A stretch of DNA of 64,000 nucleotides from positions 620,001-684,000 of the forward strand of contig NZ_MOBM01000038.1 in the NCBI RefSeq assembly GCF_003732275.1, read 5' to 3'. The translations under genes were made by a program, and so were the position numbers. Positions 32,624 to 42,100 of the stretch are shown here, one piece after another. This DNA comes from Pseudomonas frederiksbergensis (GTDB lineage: Bacteria > Pseudomonadota > Gammaproteobacteria > Pseudomonadales > Pseudomonadaceae). Below the pieces are notes generated by a model that searched no databases, was not told the origin of the DNA, and saw only the letters and a program-made list of their open reading frames with translations. Numbering within the stretch: the stretch's first letter is position 1; the number at the start of each line of letters is the position of its first letter.

Positions 32624-33534
32624 GAACCTTCAATCAGCAATTCCTGCGCCTGGTGCCCAGCGGCCGCAAACTGGTCATCGGCATTCCTTTCCTGTGGTTG
32701 TGCCTGTTTTTCCTGTTGCCGTTCTTCCTGGTGATGAAGATCAGCTTCTCGGAAGCGGCCCTGGCCATTCCTCCCTACTCCGAGATTTACACCTTCGCCG
32801 AACAGAAATTTCAGCTGCTGCTGAACATCGGCAACTACTCGCTGCTGACCGAAGATGAGTTGTACATCTCGGCCTACTTCGGCTCGTTGAAGGTCGCGTT
32901 TCTAAGCACGCTGATGTGCCTGGTGATCGGTTTCCCGATGGCCTATGCGATCACCAAGGCCAACAAGGAAACGCAGAACGTTCTGCTGCTGTTGATCATG
33001 ATGCCGACCTGGACCGCGATCCTGATCCGCGTCTATGCGTGGATGGGCATTCTCAGCAACAACGGTTTGCTCAATGCGTTCCTGATGTGGACCGGGCTCA
33101 CGTCGCAGCCGATCGAGATCCTCAACACCAACACGGCGGTGTACATCGGCGTGGTCTATGCCTACTTGCCGTTCATGGTGTTGCCGCTGTATGCCAACCT
33201 GGTGAAGCACGATCAAAGCCTGCTGGAAGCCGCGTCAGACCTGGGTTCGAGCAACTTCAACAACTTCTGGAAAATCACCGTACCGCTGGCCAGGAACGGC
33301 ATCATTGCAGGTGCAATGCTGGTGTTCATTCCGGTGGTCGGTGAGTTCGTGATTCCAGAACTGTTGGGCGGCCCGGAAACCCTGATGATCGGCCGCGTAC
33401 TGTGGCAGGAGTTCTTCAACAACCGCGACTGGCCGGTGGCATCCGCCTTGGCGGTGGTGATGCTGGCGATCCTGATTGTGCCGATTCTGCTGTTCAACCG
33501 CAGCCAGGCTAAAGAGATGGAGGGACGGGGATGA
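32620..33534 (+). CDS. potH: polyamine ABC transporter, permease (PotH/SpuG)
   Basis: 304 residues, start overlapping the stop of the ATPase (ATGA). Six membrane segments, a large periplasmic loop after the first helix (residues 45-100), and the coupling loop SDLGSSNFNNFWKITVPLARNGI. PotH/PotB-type permease pairing with the next gene. Confidence 0.9.
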   Translation: MRTFNQQFLRLVPSGRKLVIGIPFLWLCLFFLLPFFLVMKISFSEAALAIPPYSEIYTFAEQKFQLLLNIGNYSLLTEDELYISAYFGSLKVAFLSTLMCLVIGFPMAYAITKANKETQNVLLLLIMMPTWTAILIRVYAWMGILSNNGLLNAFLMWTGLTSQPIEILNTNTAVYIGVVYAYLPFMVLPLYANLVKHDQSLLEAASDLGSSNFNNFWKITVPLARNGIIAGAMLVFIPVVGEFVIPELLGGPETLMIGRVLWQEFFNNRDWPVASALAVVMLAILIVPILLFNRSQAKEMEGRG

Positions 33535-34415
33535 AACGCTTCGGATTTTCAAAGTTGATGCTGATTTTCGGTCTGTCGTTTATCTACCTGCCGATGCTGA
33601 TTCTGGTGATCTACTCGTTCAACGCCTCGAAACTGGTGACGGTGTGGGGCGGCTGGTCGGTGAAGTGGTACGTCGGCCTGCTCGACAACACGCAACTGAT
33701 GGGCTCGGTGGTGCGCTCCCTGGAAATCGCCTGCTACACCGCGATTGCCGCCGTGGCGTTGGGCACCCTCGCCGCTTTCGTGCTCACCCGTGTGACGCGT
33801 TTCAAGGGGCGTACGCTGTTTGGTGGTTTGGTAACGGCACCGTTGGTGATGCCGGAAGTGATCACCGGTCTGTCGCTGTTGCTGCTGTTTGTGGCCATGG
33901 CGCAGTTGATCGGCTGGCCGCAGGAGCGTGGTTTGGTGACGATCTGGATCGCGCACACCACGTTCTGTGCAGCGTATGTGGCGGTGGTTGTCTCGGCGCG
34001 TTTGCGTGAGCTGGACCTGTCGATTGAAGAAGCGGCCATGGACCTGGGTGCGCGTCCGCTCAAGGTGTTCTTTCTGATCACCATTCCGATGATCGCGCCG
34101 TCACTGGCGGCCGGCGGCATGATGTCGTTTGCTCTGTCGCTGGATGATCTGGTGTTGGCAAGTTTCGTCTCTGGCCCAGGCTCGACGACCTTGCCGATGG
34201 AAGTGTTCTCGGCGGTGCGTCTGGGCGTGAAGCCTGAGATCAATGCCGTGGCCAGTCTGATTCTGCTGGCGGTGTCGATCGTGACGTTCATGGTCTGGTA
34301 CTTCAGCCGCAAGGCCGAAGCCACGCGCAAACGGGCGATTCAGGAAGCGATGGACCAGACCGCCAGCGAGTCGTGGCAGCAGCCGAAAAACCAGCGAGTC
34401 GAAGCGACGGCTTAG
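33531..34415 (+). CDS. potI: polyamine ABC transporter, permease (PotI/SpuH)
   Basis: 294 residues; ATG at 33531 overlaps the preceding stop by 4 nt. Six membrane helices and the EAA loop MDLGARPLKVFFLITIPMIA, then DDLVLASFVSGPGSTTLPM, as in PotI/PotC. The C-terminal tail past the last helix (RKAEATRKR onward) is cytoplasmic and charged. Confidence 0.9.
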   Translation: MKRFGFSKLMLIFGLSFIYLPMLILVIYSFNASKLVTVWGGWSVKWYVGLLDNTQLMGSVVRSLEIACYTAIAAVALGTLAAFVLTRVTRFKGRTLFGGLVTAPLVMPEVITGLSLLLLFVAMAQLIGWPQERGLVTIWIAHTTFCAAYVAVVVSARLRELDLSIEEAAMDLGARPLKVFFLITIPMIAPSLAAGGMMSFALSLDDLVLASFVSGPGSTTLPMEVFSAVRLGVKPEINAVASLILLAVSIVTFMVWYFSRKAEATRKRAIQEAMDQTASESWQQPKNQRVEATA

Positions 34416-34433
34416 TGCTGCGGTTCAGTTAAC

Positions 34434-34547
34434 TGTGGCGAGGGAGCTTGCTCCCGCTGGGCTGCGAAGCGGCCCCAAAAATTCTGGCAACCCATGCCAA
34501 TTTTGTGAGTGCTGCGCACTCAAGCGGGAGCAAGCTCCCTCGCCACA
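34434..34547. repeat. REPIN, TGTGGCGAGGG class, between potI and potF
   Basis: Arms TGTGGCGAGGGAGCTTGCTC and GAGCAAGCTCCCTCGCCACA are exact reverse complements over at least 20 nt. Located inside the transporter operon, so transcribed with it. Confidence 0.88.
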
Positions 34548-34578
34548 GGTTCTATAAAAAGAAAATGGAGTTGTACCG

Positions 34579-35676
34579 ATGAAAATGTTTGGCAGGACTC
34601 TGCTGACACTGTCCTTACTGGGCGCGATGGCTACCGGTGCCCAGGCCAATGACAAGGTATTGCGCGTCTACAACTGGTCGGATTACATCGCCCCGGACAC
34701 CGTCAAGAAGTTCGAAGACGAGACCGGCATCCGCGTGACCTACGATGTGTTCGACAGTAATGAAACCCTTGAGGCACGCTTGCTGGCCGGTAAATCCGGC
34801 TACGACATTGTGGTGCCGTCCAACAGTTTCCTGGCCAAGCAGATCAAGGCTGGCGTCTATCAGCCGCTGGATAAATCGAAGCTGCCGAACTGGAAAAACC
34901 TCAACCCGGTGCTGCTGAAAAACGCCTCCGCCAGCGATCCTGACAATGGCCACGCCTTCCCGTACATGTGGGGTTCGATCGGCATCGGTTACAACCCGGC
35001 CAAGGTCAAGGAAGTGCTGGGCACTGATGCGCCGGTGAACTCCTGGGACTTGCTGTTCAAACCGGAAAACGCCGCGAAGCTCAAAGCCTGTGGCATCAGT
35101 TTCCTTGATTCGCCGACGGAGATGCTCCCGGCTGCCCTGCACTATCTGGGCTACCCGGTGAATTCTCAGGACAAGGCGCAGATCGCTGAAGCCGAAGCGC
35201 TGTTCATGAAGATTCGGCCGTCGGTGGCTTACTTTCATTCGTCGAAGTACATCTCCGACCTGGCCAACGGCAACATCTGCGTCGCCGTCGGTTACTCCGG
35301 CGACGTGCTGCAAGCCAAGGCCCGCGCCAAGGAAGCCGGCGACAAGGTGAAGATCGAATACAGCATTCCGAAAGAAGGCGCCGGCAGCTTTTACGACATG
35401 GTCGCCATCCCACGGGACGCGGCCAACGTCGACAACGCCTACCTGTTCATGAACTTCCTGATGCGCCCGGACATCATTGCCGAAGTCACCAACAGCGTTG
35501 GCTACAGCAATGCCAACGCAGCGGCCACGCCACTGGTGGATGAAGCGATTCGTGACGACCCGGGCTCCTACCCGCCGCAAGCGGTGATGGCGACGTTGTA
35601 TGCGATTCCAGATATGCCGATCGGTATTCAGCGGGTGATGACCCGGGGCTGGACGCGGGTGAAGCTCGGTAAGTGA
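34579..35676 (+). CDS. potF: polyamine-binding periplasmic protein (PotF/SpuD-E)
   Basis: 365 residues. Signal peptide MKMFGRTLLTLSLLGAMATG with cleavage after AQA; mature start LRVYNWSDYIAPDTVKKFE is the classic PotD/PotF opening. The binding pocket residues seen in PotF are plausible: W/Y/D in YNWSDY, and DLANGNICVAVGYSGD. GGAG precedes the ATG. It delivers putrescine or spermidine to PotGHI. Confidence 0.9.
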   Translation: MKMFGRTLLTLSLLGAMATGAQANDKVLRVYNWSDYIAPDTVKKFEDETGIRVTYDVFDSNETLEARLLAGKSGYDIVVPSNSFLAKQIKAGVYQPLDKSKLPNWKNLNPVLLKNASASDPDNGHAFPYMWGSIGIGYNPAKVKEVLGTDAPVNSWDLLFKPENAAKLKACGISFLDSPTEMLPAALHYLGYPVNSQDKAQIAEAEALFMKIRPSVAYFHSSKYISDLANGNICVAVGYSGDVLQAKARAKEAGDKVKIEYSIPKEGAGSFYDMVAIPRDAANVDNAYLFMNFLMRPDIIAEVTNSVGYSNANAAATPLVDEAIRDDPGSYPPQAVMATLYAIPDMPIGIQRVMTRGWTRVKLGK

Positions 35677-35719
35677 TTCACGATCGGACACAAAAATATC
35701 TGACTACCACGGACCAAAA

Positions 35720-35810
35720 TGTGGGAGCGGGCTTGCTCGCGAAGGGGCCATCACATTCAACATCATTGGTGACTGATCTACCGCTTTCGCGAGCAAGCCC
35801 GCTCCCACAG
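35720..35810. repeat. REPIN, GTGGGAGCGGGC class
   Basis: Inverted arms GTGGGAGCGGGCTTGCTCGC and GCGAGCAAGCCCGCTCCCAC flank 50 nt. Downstream of potF. Confidence 0.9.
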
Positions 35811-35852
35811 GAGTCCGTAGTGGAACACAGATTTTTTGATGACGCCTATCCC

Positions 35853-35877
35853 CTGTGGGAGCGAGCCTGCTCGCGAT
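35853..35877. repeat. orphan single REP
   Basis: One CTGTGGGAGCGAGCCTGCTC arm without its inverted partner, 43 nt past the previous REPIN. Confidence 0.8.
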
Positions 35878-35968
35878 GAGGCCATCACATCCAACATCAA
35901 TTACAGCTTTCTCGTTTTCCGTTCACGCAGCGCCTTACCACCGCTGCACTCCTCTGAAGAAGAACGGC

Positions 35969-36023
35969 TTCACCTGGCTTCCTCGGTCAAGGTGAATTTA
36001 GGCGCCCTCGGGCGCCTTTTTTT
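35969..36023 (+). terminator. hairpin plus strong intrinsic terminator, possible 3' end of a small RNA
   Basis: TTCACCT/AGGTGAA (35969-35996) is followed at once by GGCGCC-CTCG-GGCGCC and seven T (36001-36023). No plus-strand gene ends nearby: potF stops 293 nt upstream with REPs between. The pair of helices and U-tail resembles the end of a Hfq-type sRNA from about 35890, or a distal potF terminator. No known sRNA recognised. Confidence 0.6.
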
Positions 36024-36027
36024 GGGC

Positions 36028-36567
36028 TTATGCAGAGACCAGCGGCCATTCGGCCAGCGCCCGGTACCGGCCTTTATGGGATTCGAACAAGGTGAAGCGG
36101 TCGGCGCGCAGGAAAAACTCTGGCGGCGTAGCGGATTCGGGAACCGGCGCCCGGTAGTCGCGCATCAGGGTCAAATGCGGGCGAAATTCCCGACGGGTGT
36201 CTTCAAAGCCAAACGGCAACATGGCCTGCTCCAGCGCATACACCAACCGCAACAACTGCGGTGCTGCCTGCGCGGGCGCCAGCAACAAAACCCCGGAGCG
36301 ACGCCAGACTTCCAGACGATCAAGCACAACCGTCAACGGCATGCCGGGCATCTGGACATTGGCGGCGGCCTCGCAGACACCCGCTATCTGCGCCATCCCC
36401 ACTGTGCCGAGAAACAGCAGCGTCAGATGAAAGTTTTCCGCCGGCACCGGGCGCCCGACATTGAGTTCCAGCGCGTTGCGCCATTGGGCGATGGCCCGGC
36501 GTTGCTCGGGGGCGCAGTTCAGGGCGAAGAACAGCCGCTTGAACGGCTCACGGGTTTCATCGCTCAT
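36028..36567 (-). CDS. thpR: RNA 2',3'-cyclic phosphodiesterase (ThpR/LigT)
   Basis: 179 residues from the ATG at 36567 (GAGGTG 8 nt upstream; the longer frame has no site). Two HxTx motifs, HLTLLFLG and HLTLMRDY, are the catalytic pair of the 2H phosphoesterase fold, with RLFFALN at the N-terminus. It opens 2',3'-cyclic phosphates of RNA ends. Confidence 0.88.
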   Translation of the reverse strand: MSDETREPFKRLFFALNCAPEQRRAIAQWRNALELNVGRPVPAENFHLTLLFLGTVGMAQIAGVCEAAANVQMPGMPLTVVLDRLEVWRRSGVLLLAPAQAAPQLLRLVYALEQAMLPFGFEDTRREFRPHLTLMRDYRAPVPESATPPEFFLRADRFTLFESHKGRYRALAEWPLVSA

Positions 36568-36692
36568 GTCTGGCACCTCAAGGCTGGGGGACCCTTTGAT
36601 TTTACAAAGGGATACCACGCCAGCAAGTGCATTTCTGGCACGTGACGGCATGCGGGTTATAGTTGAAGCAACCGAATCGACGGGAGGGCGCC

Positions 36693-36887
36693 ATGCGTCA
36701 GATCATCAGTAAAGAGCCATGGTGGGCCGTTCCACCGAAACCCGGCCAGGATGAGTCCGAGCTGGAATGGGGCTGGCTGGTTCACTACAACGAAGGCGAG
36801 CCGCGCTTCGAGTTCATCAAGGAGCGCCCCTCGGACAGCGAGATTCGTAATCGCAAGAGTTGCAGGACCGCCCCGACGCCGGAGTGA
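36693..36887 (+). CDS. conserved hypothetical protein, 64 aa
   Basis: GGGAGG lies 6 nt before the ATG at 36693. A small soluble protein rich in Trp and acidic residues (KEPWWAVPPKPGQDE, LEWGWLVHYNEGE). No known domain recognised. It is divergent from thpR across 125 nt. Confidence 0.5.
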   Translation: MRQIISKEPWWAVPPKPGQDESELEWGWLVHYNEGEPRFEFIKERPSDSEIRNRKSCRTAPTPE

Positions 36888-36907
36888 TCCTGCGACTACG
36901 TTCAGGC

Positions 36908-37255
36908 TTACACGATCATTTCGAAACCGCCAAAAATCATGCGCTGACCGTCAAACGGCATTGGATTGACGTCGGGTTGCAGCCGCGGATCGCTCATGAG
37001 TTTCGCCATCCCGGCGTCACGGGTGGCCTTGTCGGGCCAGACGATCCAGGAAAACACCACGGTTTCGTCTTCCTTGAGTTTTACCGCCATGGGAAACGAG
37101 GTCACTTTGCCGTCGGGCACGTCGTCGCCCCAGCATTCGGCGAGGCTGAGCGCGCCGTTTTCCTTGAAGATTGCGGCGGCGGATAGCGCATGTTGCTTGA
37201 ATTTTTCGCGGTTGGCGGTGGGTACTGCAGCGACGAAGCCATCAACGTAAGCCAT
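36908..37255 (-). CDS. DUF1428-family protein
   Basis: 115 residues from the ATG at 37255 with GAGGAG 8 nt upstream. MAYVDGFVAAVPTANRE, ALSLAECWGDDVPDGK, VVFSWIVWPDKATRD and the end MIFGGFEMIV identify the DUF1428 family, a dimeric alpha/beta-barrel-like (ferredoxin-like) fold of unknown role. Follows the lipoprotein at 37272 in the same direction, 16 nt apart. Confidence 0.88.
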   Translation of the reverse strand: MAYVDGFVAAVPTANREKFKQHALSAAAIFKENGALSLAECWGDDVPDGKVTSFPMAVKLKEDETVVFSWIVWPDKATRDAGMAKLMSDPRLQPDVNPMPFDGQRMIFGGFEMIV

Positions 37256-37271
37256 GATCGTTCTCCTCGGG

Positions 37272-38333
37272 TTATGGGTTGATCTGGTGGGTAGTCGAAT
37301 CAGCGTGGCTAAAATCGACAGCCCCTGCATCCAGACCGACCGACGGCTCGAGGGTCTCCTCCAGGCTGCCTTCGATCTGCCTGGCCATGTACAGCGTTCC
37401 GGCCATGACGCCGGTGGCGGGGTTATCCACCAGTTTCACCCATGCCTTGTCGAACGAATTACCCAGGCTGCTGCGGATCAGCGCTTCGCTATCGGGCCGA
37501 TCGTTGGCCTGAATAATCGCGCGCACCCCCGCCACCCCCACGGAAATCAACGCCCCGGCCGCCTTCCCCGCCACTGCCGCCACGGCACTGGCCGCGCCTC
37601 GGGGGGCCATTTCGGCTTGTATTCGTCGGCTGGCACGTTTGGCCACCGGCGCCATGCCGGCATCCGTCGAAGCAATGCCCTTCTCGCCGCCCGCCGTGTG
37701 GATCTTCTCGATCAGCGCCGTGTAGGCCGGCAATTTGCTCAGTTCGGCATGCACCACCTGATACAGCGAAGCGTCACGGGCAGACGGCGGGCCCAGTGAA
37801 ATAGCCGGGATTTTCTGGATACGACCGTTGAGCTGCGCCATCGGCACGCCATGACGTTTGGAGATGATTTCGAGTTGCTGCCCCATCAGTTGCACATAAA
37901 ACTCTGTCGCCTGCCCGAGAATCGCGTCGGGATCGATCTCCACTGCCACTGGCTCAAGCACGCGCTGGTGATATTGCTCCAGCAGATAGGCCGCCAGGCG
38001 TTTGCTCGTCGCATCCTGCTCGTCCCCGGCATTGATGGCGTACCAGCTGACTTTCATCGACAGCCATTCCTGGGTCCAGTAGCTGCTGAACCACGGAATG
38101 AAGACTTCTTCGGTCTGCTGATAAACCCGCGTGCGCCAGTGCTCCATGGACCCGCGGGCGTAGACCCTGGCCTGTTCGGTGGCCTGTTGCGAAGCGGCGA
38201 CAATCTCTCGGTCCACCTGCTGCCAGGTGCTCTGGGATACCACCACCGGCACCACGATTACCGGGGCAGGCGTGTGCGTGACGCATCCCGCCAATATCAC
38301 CAACACAGCAACGATCAGCGAACGCAGGTTCAA
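37272..38333 (-). CDS. large lipoprotein of unknown function
   Basis: 353 residues. Signal peptide with lipobox LAGC (Cys17); the mature domain is mostly helical. Residues about 245-275 are Ala/Gly-rich (AASAVAAVAGKAAGALISVG) and could insert in a membrane. A polar tail of about 80 residues follows. I do not recognise the family. It lies upstream of the DUF1428 gene in the same direction and may form an operon with it. Confidence 0.6.
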   Translation of the reverse strand: MNLRSLIVAVLVILAGCVTHTPAPVIVVPVVVSQSTWQQVDREIVAASQQATEQARVYARGSMEHWRTRVYQQTEEVFIPWFSSYWTQEWLSMKVSWYAINAGDEQDATSKRLAAYLLEQYHQRVLEPVAVEIDPDAILGQATEFYVQLMGQQLEIISKRHGVPMAQLNGRIQKIPAISLGPPSARDASLYQVVHAELSKLPAYTALIEKIHTAGGEKGIASTDAGMAPVAKRASRRIQAEMAPRGAASAVAAVAGKAAGALISVGVAGVRAIIQANDRPDSEALIRSSLGNSFDKAWVKLVDNPATGVMAGTLYMARQIEGSLEETLEPSVGLDAGAVDFSHADSTTHQINP

Positions 38334-38457
38334 GATCGCGGTGTCCTACAGTCTTCGCCAAACGGAGTGTTCGACGCTAAAGAACGTGCTGATTTGAGTA
38401 TAGGTCGGGGTGGGGCTCCGTCCGTCAGATGGGTGGATGACGCCCTCGAGGACGCCT

Positions 38458-38481
38458 TCGCGAGCAGGCTCGCTCCCACAG
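38458..38481. repeat. orphan REP of the GTGGGAGCGAGC class
   Basis: Single CGCGAGCAGGCTCGCTCCCAC arm. It is followed after 17 nt by a REPIN of a different class. Confidence 0.8.
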
Positions 38482-38498
38482 GAGAATGCATTTCAAAT

Positions 38499-38580
38499 GT
38501 AGGAGCTGGCGCAGCCTGCGATCTTTTAGGGGCCATCGGAGAGCAAGATCAAAAGATCGCAGCCTTCGGCAGCTCCTACA
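38499..38580. repeat. REPIN of the TGTAGGAGCTG class
   Basis: Arms TGTAGGAGCTGGCGCAGCC and AGCTCCTACA close a stem with inner AAAAGATCGCAG/CTGCGATCTTTT. This is the third REP class in the window. Remaining bases of 38334-38699 show no gene. Confidence 0.8.
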
Positions 38581-38699
38581 GATCACCACCATCATTCACA
38601 TCAATATTCACCATCGCCGTGAATGCCTTCCGCAAAAAAACCGTCAGGTGCAGGATTGACGTCATCCCCATTTTAAACCCCCGCACGGAGGGGCAAATC

Positions 38700-38804
38700 A
38701 TGTTGATCCATCTCCTGACCTGCCTGGCCCTGACGGCCGTCACCCTGACCTTGTTTTCCCGCTTGGTGCTGGATATCGGTCAAACCGAGGAGTCGAAATC
38801 ATGA
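38700..38804 (+). CDS. 34-residue single-pass membrane protein
   Basis: GGAGGGG lies 7 nt before the ATG at 38700. MLIHLLTCLALTAVTLTLFS forms one membrane helix followed by a short charged tail (QTEESKS). Its stop overlaps the next start (ATGA), so the two are translationally coupled. No family recognised. Confidence 0.5.
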   Translation: MLIHLLTCLALTAVTLTLFSRLVLDIGQTEESKS

Positions 38805-39070
38805 TTCATTCCGTCAGCCTCGCCGTGAGCTTTCCGGTATTCGGCAGCAACTATTATTCGCAGCAGGTCGTGTCTCGCAAAGCAGTCGCGCTGGTGTTCG
38901 ACGAGCACTTCGAGGCCTTGCTGATGCCGGCAGCGGCCAACCACTTCAGTAACGAAGTGGTCGGGCTCAACGATCAGTTCCGCTTTTTGAATGATGTGCT
39001 GGTTGAGCATTTGCTGGAGACTGAAATGGCTCAGCATCCGTCACGGGCGGGACAAGCGTTCACCTTCTGA
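38801..39070 (+). CDS. conserved hypothetical protein, 89 aa
   Basis: Starts in the stop codon of the 34-residue membrane protein. A mixed alpha/beta protein with beta-strands SVSLAVSFPVFGSNYYSQQ and a C-terminal helix. No membrane segment. Family unknown; its coupling to a mini membrane protein suggests they act together. Confidence 0.5.
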   Translation: MIHSVSLAVSFPVFGSNYYSQQVVSRKAVALVFDEHFEALLMPAAANHFSNEVVGLNDQFRFLNDVLVEHLLETEMAQHPSRAGQAFTF

Positions 39071-39113
39071 CATGCTACGAGATATTCAGAATCCAAGCCC
39101 CGCGCTCATCACC

Positions 39114-42100
39114 CTAACTGGTGCTCAAGATTCGCACCGGGCCCTGGCGATCGAGAACCTCGATCATGACATTTTCCCCCGAGCGCCGGAGCATCAAGTC
39201 CACACATTCGGCACCCACTGCCAAACGCCGCAAGGCGATGGTGTCCAGAAATGCCGGGAGCACCGGTTCGTCGAACAGGATGTTGAGTTTCCTCGGCCTG
39301 AAGCTCAGCCCCAGGCACGACTGAATCATCGACAACGGCGCAGCGGCGGCCCAGGCCTGGGGCATGCAGGCGACTGGATAGAACGTCGGCCCTTGGGTGC
39401 GTTGCCGGGCAAAGCCGCAAAACAGTTCGGGCAAGCGCCGCAGATCGATATAGGTAGACGCGGCGAACAGGCCTTCGAAAATCCGCGCCGCGTCCCGACG
39501 ATATCCGTAGCGGGCGAAACCAGCGGCGATCAGCGCATTGTCGTGGGGCCAGACGGAGCCGTTGTGATAACTCATCGGGTTATAGCGAGCCTGGGAGGAC
39601 GCGACCGTGCGCACGCCCCAACCGGAAAAGGATGAGCGGTCCATAAGGGCGTCGACGACCGACGCCGCGCGTTCCGGGTAAGCGATGCCGGCGAACAGGG
39701 CATGACCGGCATTGGAGGTACGGATTCGACAGGGTTTCTTGTTGCCGTCCAGGGCCAATACATAAGTGCCCAGTTCTTCGTCGAAGAAGCGGGAATCGAA
39801 TTCTTCACGCAAGCGTTGAGCCTTGTATTTCAGGCGCTGAGCCCGCTCCGGATCACCCAGCCGACGAGCGATTTTGGCCGCACCAGTCCAGGCGCCATAC
39901 ACATAGGCCTGAACTTCGACAATCGCAATCGGGCCCACGGCCAGTTGCCCATTGGCATGGAAAACCGAATCGTGGCTGTCTTTCCAGCCCTGGTTAATCA
40001 GCCCCTCGGCGGACTGCCGGCCATACTCGACAAAACCATCGCCATCGCGGTCGCCGTACTCCTCGATCCAGGTCAGCGCCGCTTCGATATTGGGCCAGAG
40101 CTGACGCAGTGTACCCAGGTCATTGGTGCGCTCCAGGTACGCGGCGGCCAGCATGACGAACAACGGCGTGGAATCGATGCTGCCGTAATAACGTCGGAAC
40201 GGCACCTCGCCCAACTCGGCCATTTCCCCCAGCCTTATCTCGTGCAGGATTTTACCGGGCTCGGAATCGGCGTGGGGGTCAACGATGGTTGCCTGGTTGG
40301 CGGCCAGATGCCCGAGCACGCCTTTGGCAATACCGGGATCGAACCACAGCATCTCCCATGCCGTGATCAGCGCATCTCGTCCGAAAACGGTGCTGAACCA
40401 TGGAATGCCGGCATAGGGATATAGCCCCTCGCGGGTTTTGGTCATGAGCATGTAGAGGTCGGAAACGCTGCGGCTGACCGCCTCGTTGAACACATCATGG
40501 GAGGTCACCACAGAGGCCGCCCGCGAAGAGAATGTGCGTAACTCGCGCCGGGAATCGCGCAATGAAATAAAGAACCCATGGCGCACCGTAAACGGCGGAT
40601 TTTGCACGCCGCAATTGATGTCCATGAACAGCGACTGGCTTTCCCCCGGGGCCAGCCGAACCTCGAACAACGCCGAATCACAGGTCAGGCTGGCCGGCAC
40701 CGGGGCAAAACGCAGGCGGGTCATGCGCCGTTTGTGGTCCAGGCCGGTATAGGAAAGCACCACCTCTTCATCGGTAATCTCCGCCCGGTGCCCTTCACCG
40801 CGTTGCGGACGCCGAGCGCCGCGAACTTCGAACAAATCTTTGAAGTCGGCCGCGAACTGGATTCTCAATTGCAGATGCTGGGGCGAATCGTCGAAATTGC
40901 GCAGGGTCAGCCGTTCATAACAGGAGCCATTCCACAAGAATCGTGAGCGACGCAGATGGATCAAATCGTGGTGCAGGATTTTTTCACCATGGGCGTCGAA
41001 CAGATCCGGGTTGGTCAGGTCGCACGTGAGCATCGCGTTATCGTCTCGTAGCGTGGAACTGAGCAACAGCGGCCGCGCGCCGTTAAGCGTCAGGTAGAGC
41101 CCGGAAAGGTGTCGGGTATCGGTATGGAAAATCCCTTGCGGGCTGTCGTCCGCAAACAACACGTCGCCATTGGGATCGAACACCGCGAAGGTGTCGTTGT
41201 TTTTCAGGTTGCGCAAGCGCAGCTCTTGCAGCGACGCGGTGGCCGGAATATCGAAGGGTGTGGAGGGATGGCCATAGGTGTTGCCCGCCGTCAGATGGCG
41301 ATACAACTCCAGATAGTGATTGGTCATGCGCTCGACCGTGAACCGCTCGTCGAACCTGGCCCGCACCTTGCGCCGATCCAGCTCTGCCAACCGCTGCACC
41401 GCCGCTACTGCCCCTGCGACGCCATCGACGATGTAACCGGACACGCCCTCGTCGATCACTTCCGGCACCGAGCCCTGACCAAACGCAATCACCGGCGTGC
41501 CGCAGGCCATGGCTTCGATCATGACCAGACCGAACGGCTCGGGCCAGTCGATGGGAAAGATCAAGGCGCGAGCATTGCCCAGCAAGTCTGCCTTTTGCGA
41601 TTCATCAATCTCGCCGAGAAATTCGACATTCGGATGGGAGGCGATCATCGGTGCGATGACTTCTTCCCAATACACCTGATCAGCCCTGTCGACCTTGGCC
41701 GCGATCTTCAATGACAGCCCCGCCTTCAAGGCAATCTCGATGGCCCGGTCCGGGCGCTTTTCAGGAGAGATACGCCCCAGAAACACCAGATAGTCGCCGC
41801 TCGGTTCAGGGTTGAAGGTCAGCAGATCACCCGGAATGCCGTGGTAGACATTGCCCACCCAGTTGACGTCACCCTTCACCGGGGTGCGTTGCGCCTTGGA
41901 CACCGAAACCAGCGGCACCTCGGGAAAGTGAGGGTAAAAGGATTGGTAGTCCGCAATGTCCAGACGCCCGTGAAGCGTGGTCACGCTGCGCCCGGCCAAG
42001 TGTCGAATCAACGGAAAATGAAAGATATCGACATGAAAATGCATCACGTCGAATTGATCCGCCTGACGCAAGACTTGATCAAGCATCAGGATGTGATGAG

